DNA of 64,000 nt. Source: Agelaius tricolor. Lineage: Eukaryota; Chordata; Aves; Passeriformes; Icteridae. Where the stretch lies: contig JALJCS010000029.1 in assembly GCA_023055355.1 (NCBI GenBank), positions 7,813,001 through 7,877,000 on the forward strand, in the 5' to 3' direction. Both the position numbers and the translations under genes were made by a program. The notes under the pieces were generated by a model. The model had not been told where the DNA came from, did not search any database, and saw nothing but the letters and a program-made list of their open reading frames with translations. Below are positions 9,201 through 21,200 of this stretch, one piece after another. How positions within the stretch are numbered: the first letter of the stretch is position 1; the number at the start of each line of letters is the position of its first letter.

Positions 9201-12200
9201 TCCAGGCTCAATCCATGCAGCTTTTCCACGCTGCCTTCTGCAGCCACACACTCAGCACTCTCTGGTGCTCTCACACCAAGTGGTTCCACAGCCCAGCTCT
9301 GCTGCCAGCACCAGGAGAGTTTACCTCCTCCAGCAGTGAGGACTCCAGCTGGCTGAGCTTCTCCTCCTTCTTCTTCAGCAGCATCTGTCCTTTCTGCATG
9401 GCCGACTTCATCTTGTCCAGCTCCTTTGCCTCCTGCGCAGACCAAGGAGGGAAATTAAACAGCAATGACTGAAATAATCCCTGTCAGCAGCTGGGGTGTC
9501 ACCACCTCACTCTGCTCAGCACAGGAACTGCTGCTGCAGTGAAATCCCTCCAAGCCCTCGAGAGCGTGGGAAGGGGTGTGCGCAGTGAGCACATGGAGCT
9601 TTCACCTCCAAACCCCCATCCAAGAGGATCCCCAAGCCCAGGGTCCCCAAACCCCCATCCAAGAGGGTCCCCAAGCCCCCATCACGGGTCCCCAAGCCCC
9701 CACTCAAGAGGGTCCCCAAGCCCCCACCAAGGGTCCCCAAGCCAGGGACACCAAGCCCCCATCCAAGAGGGTCCCCAAGCCCAGGGACACCAAGCCCCCA
9801 TCCAAGAGGGTCCCCAAGCCCCCACCAAGGGTCCCCAAGCCAGGGACACCAAACCCCCATCCAAGAGGGTCCCCAAGCCCAGGGACACCAAATCCCCATC
9901 CAAGAGGATCCCCAAGCCCCCACCAAGGGTCCCCAAGCCAGGGACACCAAACCCCCATCCAAGAGGGTCCCCAAGCCCCCACCAAGGGTCCCCAAGCCCC
10001 CACCACAGCAGCAGGAGCAGACCCCAGGGCTGCGGGCGCTCTGTGACACCCAGCACCCGTGCTCAGGCAGCGCCCAGGGCTCACCTCCTGCAGGTTCTGG
10101 CGCACTCCCTGCAGGAGCTGGGAGCTGTGAGGACCCTGCTCGGCGCCCTGGGCCCTGTGCAGGTGCTGGTGCCACTGCAGGCTGGCAGCCCTGAGCGCCG
10201 AGCGCCGCCGGCGCAGGGAGCGGCTCTGGCGCTGCAGGAACTCCTTGGCGCTGCGCAGGGACTGCCCCTCGGCTGAGAGGTAGCTCTGCACCCTGGGGGG
10301 AAAGGCAGGGCTGTGCTGGCTCCCTGTGCTGCTGCACGGCTCACACAGCAGCCCCAAAAGCAGACAAAGAGCAGGGAGCTCTCCTGGCACAGGCATCTCA
10401 CCGGTCGAGCTGCAGCTCGCTCTCCTCGGGGCTCTGGGAGGCTGGGGAAGGCTCTCTGGATGAGTGCTGGGGGTGACACATTGCAAAAACCAAGTGTTTA
10501 TGGAGGAAACAGAAGTCCAGGCCCCCTAAGGATCCACTGACATCACCATGGCACTGCCCAGATCAAGCACAGCACCAGGGCTGCTCTTGATGTGGCTCTT
10601 GAAGGAAACAAAGACGTTTCTGTCCCTGCTTTTGATTTGAGTACCCCACGCTCCTCTCCACCCACTAATAATAGACAGACACCTGCAAATACTACTGAAC
10701 ACACCAGCAAAGAGAAATCCATCTCTGCACCTCAAATGGTTTCAAACAGAAGGAACAAATGCTGGGATTTTCAAGGGAGTTTCAGCCTCAGATCTCACAA
10801 GGCAAACACCTTCACAGGCTGCTTTACTCACAGCTTGAGGAGTTTCTCTCAGGTCTTCAACACAGAGCTCAGCTTTCTTCCTTGGAGATTCCACACTTTC
10901 TTCTGCCTCCAGTTCTTTCAGAGCCTCCTGCTTGCTCCTGATTGCTTCCTCCAGCTCTCTGCCACAGGAAAAAGCAGCGGCAGAGGCACTTGATTAGCCT
11001 GCAGTGGTGTCCAGAGTGAGCTCCAGATTCCAGCACAGAAATGGCCACAGGGCTGGCAACACCAGGGCTGGGCAGGGAAACTGCTTCCCACCCTTCCTGA
11101 GCAGCTCAGCCCCCTCAGGAAAACCTCTTTGCATTTCAGTGCCCCTCTCACAGCACCTCATTAACCACCCAAGGCAGGAGTGGAGGAGACAAACCTGACC
11201 TGCAGAGGTGAAGGAGCAAATTGAAATTCACACCCTGAGTTAATGAAAAATCTGGAAAGAGCCCCCAGGAACTCTGTGTCCCCATGGGCACCTGAGGATT
11301 CTGAAGGAACATGGCCCAACACAGAGCTCAGAGGTCGGGGAGAGGCCCAGGTTAGGTTGGGGAGCTTTGCCAGGGGCACGGGGCAGATTTTGGGGTATCA
11401 GAGGCAATTTCTCACACACACCCAATGCGTTTGTGCAGCCTCTGGCTGCGGCTCTGCAGCAAATCCACCTGGGCCTCCAGCTCAGCCTTCTGGTCCTGCA
11501 GCTCCTGCAGGGTCCTGCGCAGCTGCCGGACCGACTCCAGCAGGCTGCAGTGCTCCTTCCTGCTCTCCTCCAGGCGCAGCTGAGAGGCCAGAGCAGCTTC
11601 CTGGGAGAAAACCACAAGATCCCTCACAGTCATTTCCCCGAGAGCCAAACAAGGGGCGCACAGCTCTCGGGCTCCCAGAGCCACACTCCAATCCTGGGAA
11701 AGCAGGACTGTTCTCTTTGGGGAGCTCAGCACTAGCCCACCTCCCTGCACTCTGCTTCCCTAAAGCCCCAGTTCTGAGGTGTTGCCCTCAGCCCAGAGCA
11801 GCACAGCCCCTCTCCAGAGCCCGGGGGTCCGTACGTCTCTCTCCAGCTGCATCCGTCCGTCCTCATCCAGCAGCAGCTGCCTCCTCCTCTGCAGGGACTC
11901 CTCCTGTCACAGGGGAAGGGCAGGGCAGTGACAGAGCCAGGACACTGCTGGTGCTGAGCAGCACCTCAGGCCTGAGTCTCATGACCATTCCAAAACAAGG
12001 AGAGTTGTCAGGTTTGCTTTGTGAGCCCTCTCACTGCCCCCCAGAGCACGGAGCAAACCCAGAGCTCAGACATGCTCAGCAAACACCAGGAATGCTTTGC
12101 CCTGCTCTGACTGGTGACAAAGCTTCACCTCTAAGTGGGATGGCAGCAGAAGCCCTGGCTGAGCTTTCCTGAGCAGTTCCCTGTGCGGAATCAGCCCAAG

Positions 12201-15200
12201 GACTGGCACAGGTCAGGGGAGCTCTGTGAGCCCAGCAGAGGACTCACCTGGCTCTGGAGCTGCTCTGATCTGGCTTGGATGTTCTTCATGCGGATCTCAA
12301 GCTCGTTCTCTGAATCCTGGAGCTTTCTTTCCTGCACAGGGAGCTGACTTAAAGAGAAGGGCACAGGCTCCTCCCTCACCAGTAAAACACAAACTGGGAA
12401 GTGTCACCTGCTGCTCGTGTCCATCACCCTGCACTGGTGACGGACAGGGGGACAGGGTGGGGAGCCTCCAGGCCGCCCCTCAGGAGCCCCAAGGGCCAAA
12501 GGCAGAGCCTGCTGCTCACCTTCTCCCTGTGCCTCTGCTGCAGGGCCGCCAGCCTCCCCTCCAGCTCTGCCTGCAGCCCCTTCAGGTCGGCGTCGTGGAG
12601 CTGCCGCAGCCGCGCGGCCTCGCTGCGCAGCCCCTCCAGCAGCTCCGACCTCTGCCTGCGCTCCTGCCAGCACAGGGGGCAGGGAAACACCTCTGTGAGG
12701 CACAGGGAGCTCCAGAAATGCAGCAAGGACATGCAGGGATCCCCAGCAATGCAGCACGGACACACAGGCATCTCCAGCATGGACACACAGGGCTCTCCAA
12801 TGCAGCATGGACAGACAGGGATCTCCAGCATGGACACACAGGGATCTCCAGCACGGACACACAGGGCTCTCCAGCATGGACACACAGGCATCTCCAGCAT
12901 GGACACACAGGGATCTCCAGCATGGACACACAGGCATCTCCAGCACGGACACACAGGGCTCTCCAGCATGGACACACAGGCATCTCCAGCATGGACACAC
13001 AGGGATCTCCAGCATGGACACACAGGCATCTCCAATGCAGCACAGACACACAGGCATCTCCAGCATGGACACACAGGCATCTCCAATGCAGCATGGACAC
13101 ACAGGGATCTCCAGCATGGACACACAGGCATCTCCAGCATGGACACACAGGCATCTCCAGCATGGACACACAGGCATCTCCAATGCAGCATGGACACACA
13201 GGCATCTCCAGCATGGACACACAGGCATCTCCAATGCAGCATGGACACACAGGGATCTCCAGCATGGACACACAGGCATCTCCAATGCAGCACAGACACA
13301 CAGGCATCTCCAGCATGGACACACAGGGATCTCCAGCATGGACACACAGGCATCTCCAACACAGCACAGACACACAGGGCTCTCCAGCATGGACACACAG
13401 GGATTTCCAACAATGCAGCATGGACACACAGGGATCTCCAGCACGGACACACAGGGCTCTCCAATGCAGCACAGACACACAGGGATCTCCACCAATGCAG
13501 CACACCCAGGGCTCTCCTGCATTGCATCCCCAGCAATGCAGCAGTGACACGCACCCAGTGCAAGTGCAGCCCCCCAGGCAGTACCTCCTCCTCGTAGTGC
13601 TCCTGGATCCGCTCCAGGGCCTCCCTGTGCTCCTCTCTCATCCTCTCCATTCTCCTCTCGTGCTCCTTCTCCACCTCCCGCCGTCGGTCGCCCATCAGCT
13701 CGCTGAGCTGCAGGGGGCACAGGGGAAGAGGCTCCCCTGAACTGCAGCACTGCACCTCCCCAAAATCAGCCTCTCACCCAGCCCAAGGGCACGGTGGGAT
13801 CAGGGACTGTGTCCTGGGGAGCACAGAGCCTTCACCCCGCTGAGGTGAGATGCTGAGGGATGTCCTGCCCCCTAAGGCAGGGATGTGGGCACCCAGAGCT
13901 CTCCCCATACCTGAGAGCATGAAGGACCTTCAGCACAGAGCCACCACTCACCTCACGCTCGTATTCCTTCACTTTTAGGGCTTTTTCCTGCACTTTCTGG
14001 TCTGCTCTCTGCAGCTCCTCACGGAGCTGGGCCTCCTGGCTGCTCTGTGCCTCTGCCAGCTGGGCCTGCAGGCTGGCAATGGCCTGTCAGGAAAGGCACC
14101 CACAGAGACTCCTCAGCCTCTGCACAGGGCCCATCCCGTGCCCTCCACAGGGCACAGCACAGCCTCACCAGCCCTGCCTGCAGCACGGCCAAACACTGAG
14201 CCAGACCAGAACCACAGCCAGGGAGGGGGAAAAAACTAATGCCACCTTTAGTGACAGCATGAGGGAAAAAATAAAAAACGACAATTGGCATTCTGAGGAC
14301 ACCATCCTCACCTCGCGGTGCTTCTCCTCTGCTGCAGCCCTCAGCTGCTGGAGCTCACTGGCAAACTGCTCTTCCAGCTCCTCTGCTGCCTATAGAAACA
14401 CGAGCAGAACAGCCTGCTGGGAAAGCTCTGCATGTGGGGACAATTGCAATTAAATTCTGTCCAAAAGCACCAAAAGGCACAGCAGTGACCCCCATCCAAA
14501 CGGGATCACTGCAAGTGCCCTTATTCCCTCTGTGCTCTCCCTCCAGGGGATCTCGATGAATCCCAGTCATGCTGGGCTGGAGGGACTGGAAATGCCCCAC
14601 CAGGGCTCCCCAGGTGCCTGCAGGGCTGAAGCAGCAGCCAAAGAGGTGTTGGGGGCTGATGAAGTGGCTCAGCTCAGTTCTGATCTGATACCAGGGCTGG
14701 GGGGACACACTCAATCCTTATCTTGTCTTCAGATGCAGAGTGGCCATTGAAGCAATTGTTAGTTAATCAAAAACAACGGGGGAGCTCTCCTGCCCCCCTC
14801 CCTGTGCCTCCAACAGCCCTGGCACCTGCCCCTGGTGCCCCAAGAGAGCTGTCACCAAACCCTACAGGAGTGAGTTAATCCCACAGCTGGCACTGCCCTG
14901 CCGGCCAGGAGCCCCTCAGGCCAGCCCTGCCTGGCAATAAAGATCTCACCTTCTTCTTCTCCCTGTCCAACCTGTCCCTGAGCTGCCTCAGGGACTCCTC
15001 CTGCTCCCGTTCCAGCTCCCTCATCTCCTTCTGCTGGGCCTCCTCTGCTGCCAGCTTCATTTCCTCCAGGGCAAGCTGCTGCTGCCTCTGCAGCCTCTCC
15101 TTGTCCAGCAGCTGCTGGGATTGCCACTCGTCCCTGAGCTCCTGCAGCCTGGCCTCCTGCTCTGCCCTGGTGGGTGTGGGACAGAGCACAGAACTGGGAT

Positions 15201-18200
15201 CCAGCACTGCAGGGGCCTCAGAGCTCATCCCTGCTGGGTTTGTGCCCAGCCCTCCCCTCCCAAAGCAGCCCTGCACAGCCCCAGGGATGGCAGCAGAACC
15301 TCCCACCTCATCCTCTGCTCCTCTGCCTCCATCTCTGAGGCCATTTGGGCTTGCAGCTTCTCCAGTCTCTTGGCTTTTTCCTCTCTGAGAAGCAGCTCTT
15401 CCTCCTCCTGCTCAGACTTTGCTAAATCTTCTTCTGGAGAGCTGACAGAAAATAAAAACAGAGAAAATGGGTTCAGTACCTCTCAGTGCCCTGTCCAGGG
15501 GCTCCAGCTCAGCCAGACTGGGCTGACACATTCATTTCCAGCCCCAGCACCAAACCCGAGCAGTGTGGGTTTAAAACTTGCTATATCATCATAGTTTACA
15601 CTTCTTGTGGGGATTTTCATTCTTTTTTTTTGCAGGTAAGTGAAATCCACTCTCATTAAATGGATGCAGCCTCCCAGGCAAGGTACCTGGATGCATGAGC
15701 ACATCTGGAAGCTCCACATTTCCATATTATACCTTTTGCTACACGTTTTTTTCCCCTTCAGGTGCCATTTCTGCATCTTCCTTCACACCCAGACTGCATC
15801 CCCATGATTTGCATGTGGAGATGCTGTTTCTGGCTGCTCAGAACGTGAGCACCAAGCCCAGCAAGGTAACAGAGAAAGCTCAAGAGCAGAATTCCCCCAG
15901 GGAAAGGACCCAGCCCTGCTCTCAGACCCTGCTCTGCCACAGCCATCCCTGCCCTGTTGTAGGAGCCTTGTGTGGAAGGCCCTGTGTAGAACAGCCCCTG
16001 GCAGAGCTGCATTCAGCTCCCCTGGGGTAAGCTCATCCCTAATGCTCCCATTTCCACCCTGCTCCCAGCACTTACCCAGGATCTGAGCAGCTGCCAGCTG
16101 GGAGAGCTGCAGGCACTGAGCTGGGATCTCCCCCCAGGTTCAGCAGAACCCAGAACTCTGGCTCTGTGTGTGTGTGTGGCCACAGCTCAGCCTCAGGATG
16201 CTCTCCTGCCCCTCTGGAGGGTGCCAGAGCCCTTTCCTGAGCTGCCCTGGGTGTGCAGATCCTCCTCACACACTGAACTGCCTGTGCCAAGGCCTGTCCT
16301 TCCTCCTCCTCCTCCTCCTCCCTGAGAGCCCTGATCTTGCTCCTTCCCCATCTCTGCCCCACTTCCCAGTGGTGGCTACAGCAGCACTGAAATCCCACCT
16401 TGGAAAGGCTTGCAGGAGATGGAGTAAAAAAGGAAAGTACCTGAGGGGCTTTGCTTTTTGCTGATGAAGCTTTTCAGCTTCCTCCTCCTCCTTCTGCCTC
16501 ATCTCCTCCTGGAATTGCTGGGTTTTCTCCTCCTTTGCTTGAAATAAATGTATTTCCTCTTGCTCCAGCTCTGTCTCCACCTCCTTGACTATTTCCTCCA
16601 GGGATTCATCATGAGGCTGGCTCAAGGACTGCTCCATTTCCCTCTCAGGTTGCCTACCAAAGACAAAAAGCTCCTTTGGCAAAAGGGTGACAGAAACCAG
16701 AGTAACATAAAAGGAACAGGAACCTCCTCCACAGAGCACCAACTCCAAACCAACGATCTCAGAGCCACCTACTCCAAAAGCTTCACTGCTGACCTCAGGG
16801 GGTCACTGCTGGATGCTCTGGGTGACTGCAGAGAATCTCCAGCTGATAACTGAACCCAGCCCCAGCTGCACTCCAGACACAAATAACTCCGATTTTGGCC
16901 CACCAGAGCTCACCTTGAGAGGTCCATAAAATCTGGCCTGAGGAAAAGCCCTGGCCAGGCTGCCAGGCACAGGAGCAGATGCCATCAGGACCTGCTCCCA
17001 GCCCAGGAACTGGTGCTTCTCATGGACCAGGTATCCTTCTGCAATTGCAGCCTAAAGTGTGCTGGGAATTTGCCAGCTCCAGGCAACAGAAAACCCTCAG
17101 CACTCCAAAAATTCAAACCCAATCTGGTCCTGATTAAGTATTTTTTCAGAGAGACAGCAGCAAAAATACAAGCTAAAGGGAAAGGAGGGGAAAATTGAGA
17201 TTAATCTAGGAAGAAAGATTTTTGTTCTTTGCTCGTGAAGGCTGGGGCAGGAAGGTCTCACCACGCTGTGAGACTGGCAGGGCAAGGCAGAGGAGCCAGG
17301 GAAATAACAGCCCCAGCTCCTCAGGCTCCAGTCAGGAGAGAAAAGGTCATTCCTGCAGCCATTAGCAAAGAGAGCAAGGCAGAGCAGAGTGCTGGGGCTC
17401 TGGAACAATCCCCCTTCACCACCTGCTGCAGGTGAGCTTTACCAGGCTGCTCTGCAGAGCAATGCAGCCCCTTCCACCTGGTTATCACTTTGCTCCCCAG
17501 CTTGTGCTCCAAAGGAGCCCCAGCACACACACACACATTTACACAGCTCCTGGGAGAACAGAGCTCCTTCCCCACCACGCTGTCCCCAGAGATGCTGCAG
17601 CTGCTGCTGTGCCACTGGCAGGGATGCAGAGTCAGCAGCTCACAGCCCCTGAGCAGCACAGAACAGCAGCCTGGGCAGCAGCTCAGCTCTAACCCCACTA
17701 TTTCAACGCCCCCAAGGTGCCCAGTGGCTGTAAATGGGGTGAATTTGTGGGGTTTTGCCCTTTTTTTGCCCAGCTCAGCCGCACTCAGCAGGTTCTGGGT
17801 GGGAGCTCCTCAGGGAGGGAGAATGACACAGTGACACCTGCACGGGAAAGGCTTTCCCAAAGACAAAGCAGCAGCTCCTCTCATCCCAGGGAGCCCTGAG
17901 CCACAGCCCCCAGGGCTGAGCTGCTGCCCTGGCCCTGCCCAGGCTGCTCACCTGGCACTGTGGCAGGGCACAGCTGCTGGCATGGGCACACAGCCCCACC
18001 GTGCCACCAACCCCAGATGCAGCCACCCGGGGGACATGGGGACAGGGGGACAGGAGCAGTCACAGCCACACAGCAGGCACTGAGCCCAGGCACTGAGCCA
18101 GGCACTGCCACCAAGCCCTTACACGTTCTGTGGGCCAGGAAGCTCCTCAGGATCCACCAGGCTGGCCAGGGCTCCCTCCTGCTGCTGCACAGCCTCCTCC

Positions 18201-21200
18201 CCACGGGGACTTCCTAACCCCCAGGGCTCCAGGGGTGTCTCAGCAGCACTGGGATCCCTCTCACTGGGCAGCACAAAAGAGGGGACAGAAGATGAGGTGA
18301 GCTCAGGGCAGGGTGAAGGGGCTGCTGCAGGTGGGCAAGGATGTGCAGGTGACACAGGTGACACAGCCATGACTGCCAACAGGACCCACCTGGGGCTGCC
18401 AATGCCACAGGGAAGCTCCACACCATTCCCAGCACCTCATTTTGGGCATTTTGGGCAGCTGAGGAGATGGTGGGCACCAGCTCAGAGTGCTGGACCCCTC
18501 CCCTGGGTTATCCCACTCTCTCCAGGCCCTTGGAGAATGTGCCCAAGGTGTGCCAGCCCTGCAGCCATACTCACACTGCTGTCCCAGTCAAAGATGGGAG
18601 GGTTGGCAGGCAGGCTTGTGTCAGAAGCACAGGGAGGAGAGGCAGGGCAAGCACGAGCAGCTCCACAGGCAGAGAGAGAGAGAGAGAGAGGGGATGCTCA
18701 CTGGGAAGCAGGAACCAAGTGATAAGGAGACAATTCCTGCAGGCAGAACACGTTTTTGGAGACCCTCACACCAACAGCTCCTCCAAGAACAAGGCTGCAA
18801 ATCCCACAGAGCAGTCATTAGGATGGACTGCAGCTTCCTCTCACGGCTTTTCCTGGCACAGGCAGCAGCTCCTTGGTTCCCAGGGCCCTGGAGAAGGTGC
18901 GACTCTGCTGGAGGCCAAGGGCTTTGACACCACTCATCTGGAAACGCCAGGCTGGGCTCTCCAAGCAGGAGGAGCTCAAGGGAGCAGCATTCCAACTGCT
19001 CCAAAGAAATCCCCACAAGGAGGCTGGGAACAGCTGCCCCAGACAGCCCGGGAAGGGCTCTGGGACAACAGCTGGTGACCTGTCCATGTCCCAGGACACA
19101 GAAATGCTCACACCTGCCCAAGGCCACCTCTGTGGAAGGCAGAGAACTGTTCCCATCACAGCTGGGCCCTCCTGGCATCAGGAACAGACACCTGAGAGCT
19201 TCAGCCACAGGCTCAGCCCAGCAGGACCAGTGAGGTGGCACCAGACAGGGGCCAGAGGCCACATCTGCCCTGGTACAGCCAGCACAGGGCAGCACCAGCT
19301 CAGACCATCCTGGCAAGAGCAGGGGGAGCTGTGGGGGAGGCAGAGGCCAGAGTCCAGCTGGGGCAGCCCCAGGGAAAGGACAGGCTGGCACTTCCACTGC
19401 CCACCCAGCCAGAAGCTGCTGAGAAAGGGAGAAGGAGGCAGCAGGAGCAGAGAGGCTCAGTGGGAAAGCCCCTGAGAGAGGCTGCAGCACAGGGAGAGCT
19501 GTGCAGGGCACACCTGGGCAGGCTGCAGCACAGGGCACACCTGGGCAGGCTGCAGCACAGGGCACACCTGGGAGAGGCTGCAGCACAGGGAGAGCTGTGC
19601 AGGGCACACCTGGGAGAGGCTGCAGCACAGAGCACACCTGGGCAGGCTGCAGGGAGCACAGCAGGGAGGGCAAGGCAGGGAGGGCAGCAGGAGCTGGAGC
19701 TGCCCAGGCCTCCCCTGTGCCTCTGGTTGTGCCATACCTCTCAGCAGCTTCTGCTCCTTTCCTCTGCTCTTCCTCTGCGCTGGCTTTGCTTTGGTCTTCC
19801 TCCTCTTCCCCCAGCTCCTGGGCCTGCAGGTAAAAGCAAACAGGGTGGAGTTTGTGGCTCCCTCAGCATCAGAGACCTCAGAGGAGTTCTGCTGAGTGTC
19901 CATGGAATCAGCTGGGCCACGTGGCACCCACAGGCTGTTCCAGAGTGCTGGATGTGCCAGGCTCCTCTCCTGAGGGTACCCAAGGGTCTCCAACCATCCC
20001 AGGAATCCTTCCAGAAGCACAAGGGGAGGCCTGGGAGCTTTCTCAGGATAAAGGATGAACTCCCTGCCAGCACTAAGGACTTGGGACACAGGTTTGGCTT
20101 TTCTTTCCTGAAGGTCATTTTACAACCCCAAGTCCCACTGAACCCCCTGGAAAGCACAGGAGAGAAATCACCCAGAAGAGAAATGTCACCCACACAGAGT
20201 GCTGTGGCAGTGAAGCACAGGATGCATTGTCTAGCACCAAAAACCACATCAGGACTCAGTCCTGTCTCCCACCTGGGCTCCAGGGTGTGAGGGGCTGCAC
20301 AGAGTCACCAGTCCAGGCATTTCTGACTCCAGGGTACATCAGCAACCCAGCCCCCCTGGCAGCACACTGAGCATTCAGATGGCTCATTTATGGCATAGTA
20401 AACACCAGAAATATGAATAGAAAATATCTGAAACTGTCAGCTGCTCCTTCCCCCTCCTGCAGCTCCCAGATCCCTCTGTCCTCACAGGGACACCTGAGGA
20501 GGGCAAGGACTTCCCTCCTCACCTGTCAGCCCCAGGGGAAGCAGGGAGGGCCCATTCCCAGGGTTTTGGGGACCCCAGCAGGTGAGCTCAGCCCTGGCTG
20601 TGCGTGGAGCAGGGCCAAGGCAGGGCGGAATTAACGCCGCAGTAATTAATGCAAATGTGCAGCAGAGCAAACGGCAGAAGGATTCCCTGCAAGTGCTGTC
20701 ACCTCCCATCACATCAGCCTGGGCAGGGCCCCCACCCAGCCCCTCCTGGCCCTGGAACTGATGGCTGCAGTTCCCCAGGACCGAGGGGCTCAGCAAACCT
20801 TTCCTGGCTCCAAATGGGCTCTCTCAGTGCACCCTGCAACAGGCAGGAGCCAGAACAATGGGGCAGGAACCATCCTGGAGAGAGGGGAGCTGCTCACAGG
20901 GAGCTGCTCTGAGCCATGCACAGGGATCCTACAGGGGAACTGCTCACAGGGAACTGCTCTGAGCCATGCACAGGGATCCTACAGGGGAACTGCTCACAGG
21001 GAACTGCTCTGAGCCCCTGCACAGGGATCCTACAGGGGAACTGCTCTGAGCCATGCACAGGGATCCTGACTGGGAACTGCTCCCAGGGAACTGCTCTGAG
21101 CCATGCACAGGGATCCTGACTGGGAACTGCTCACAGGGAACTGCTCTGAGCCATGCACAGGGATCCTGATTGGGAACTGCTCTGAGCCATGCACAGGGAT

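Noticed and set aside
12226..13740. Very long open frames (504, 448 and 443 codons) on both strands
   Set aside because: They run through the 23-bp minisatellite, whose unit lacks stops and shifts frame each copy; only the flanking exons 12520-12663 and 13585-13707 are real CEP164 sequence.
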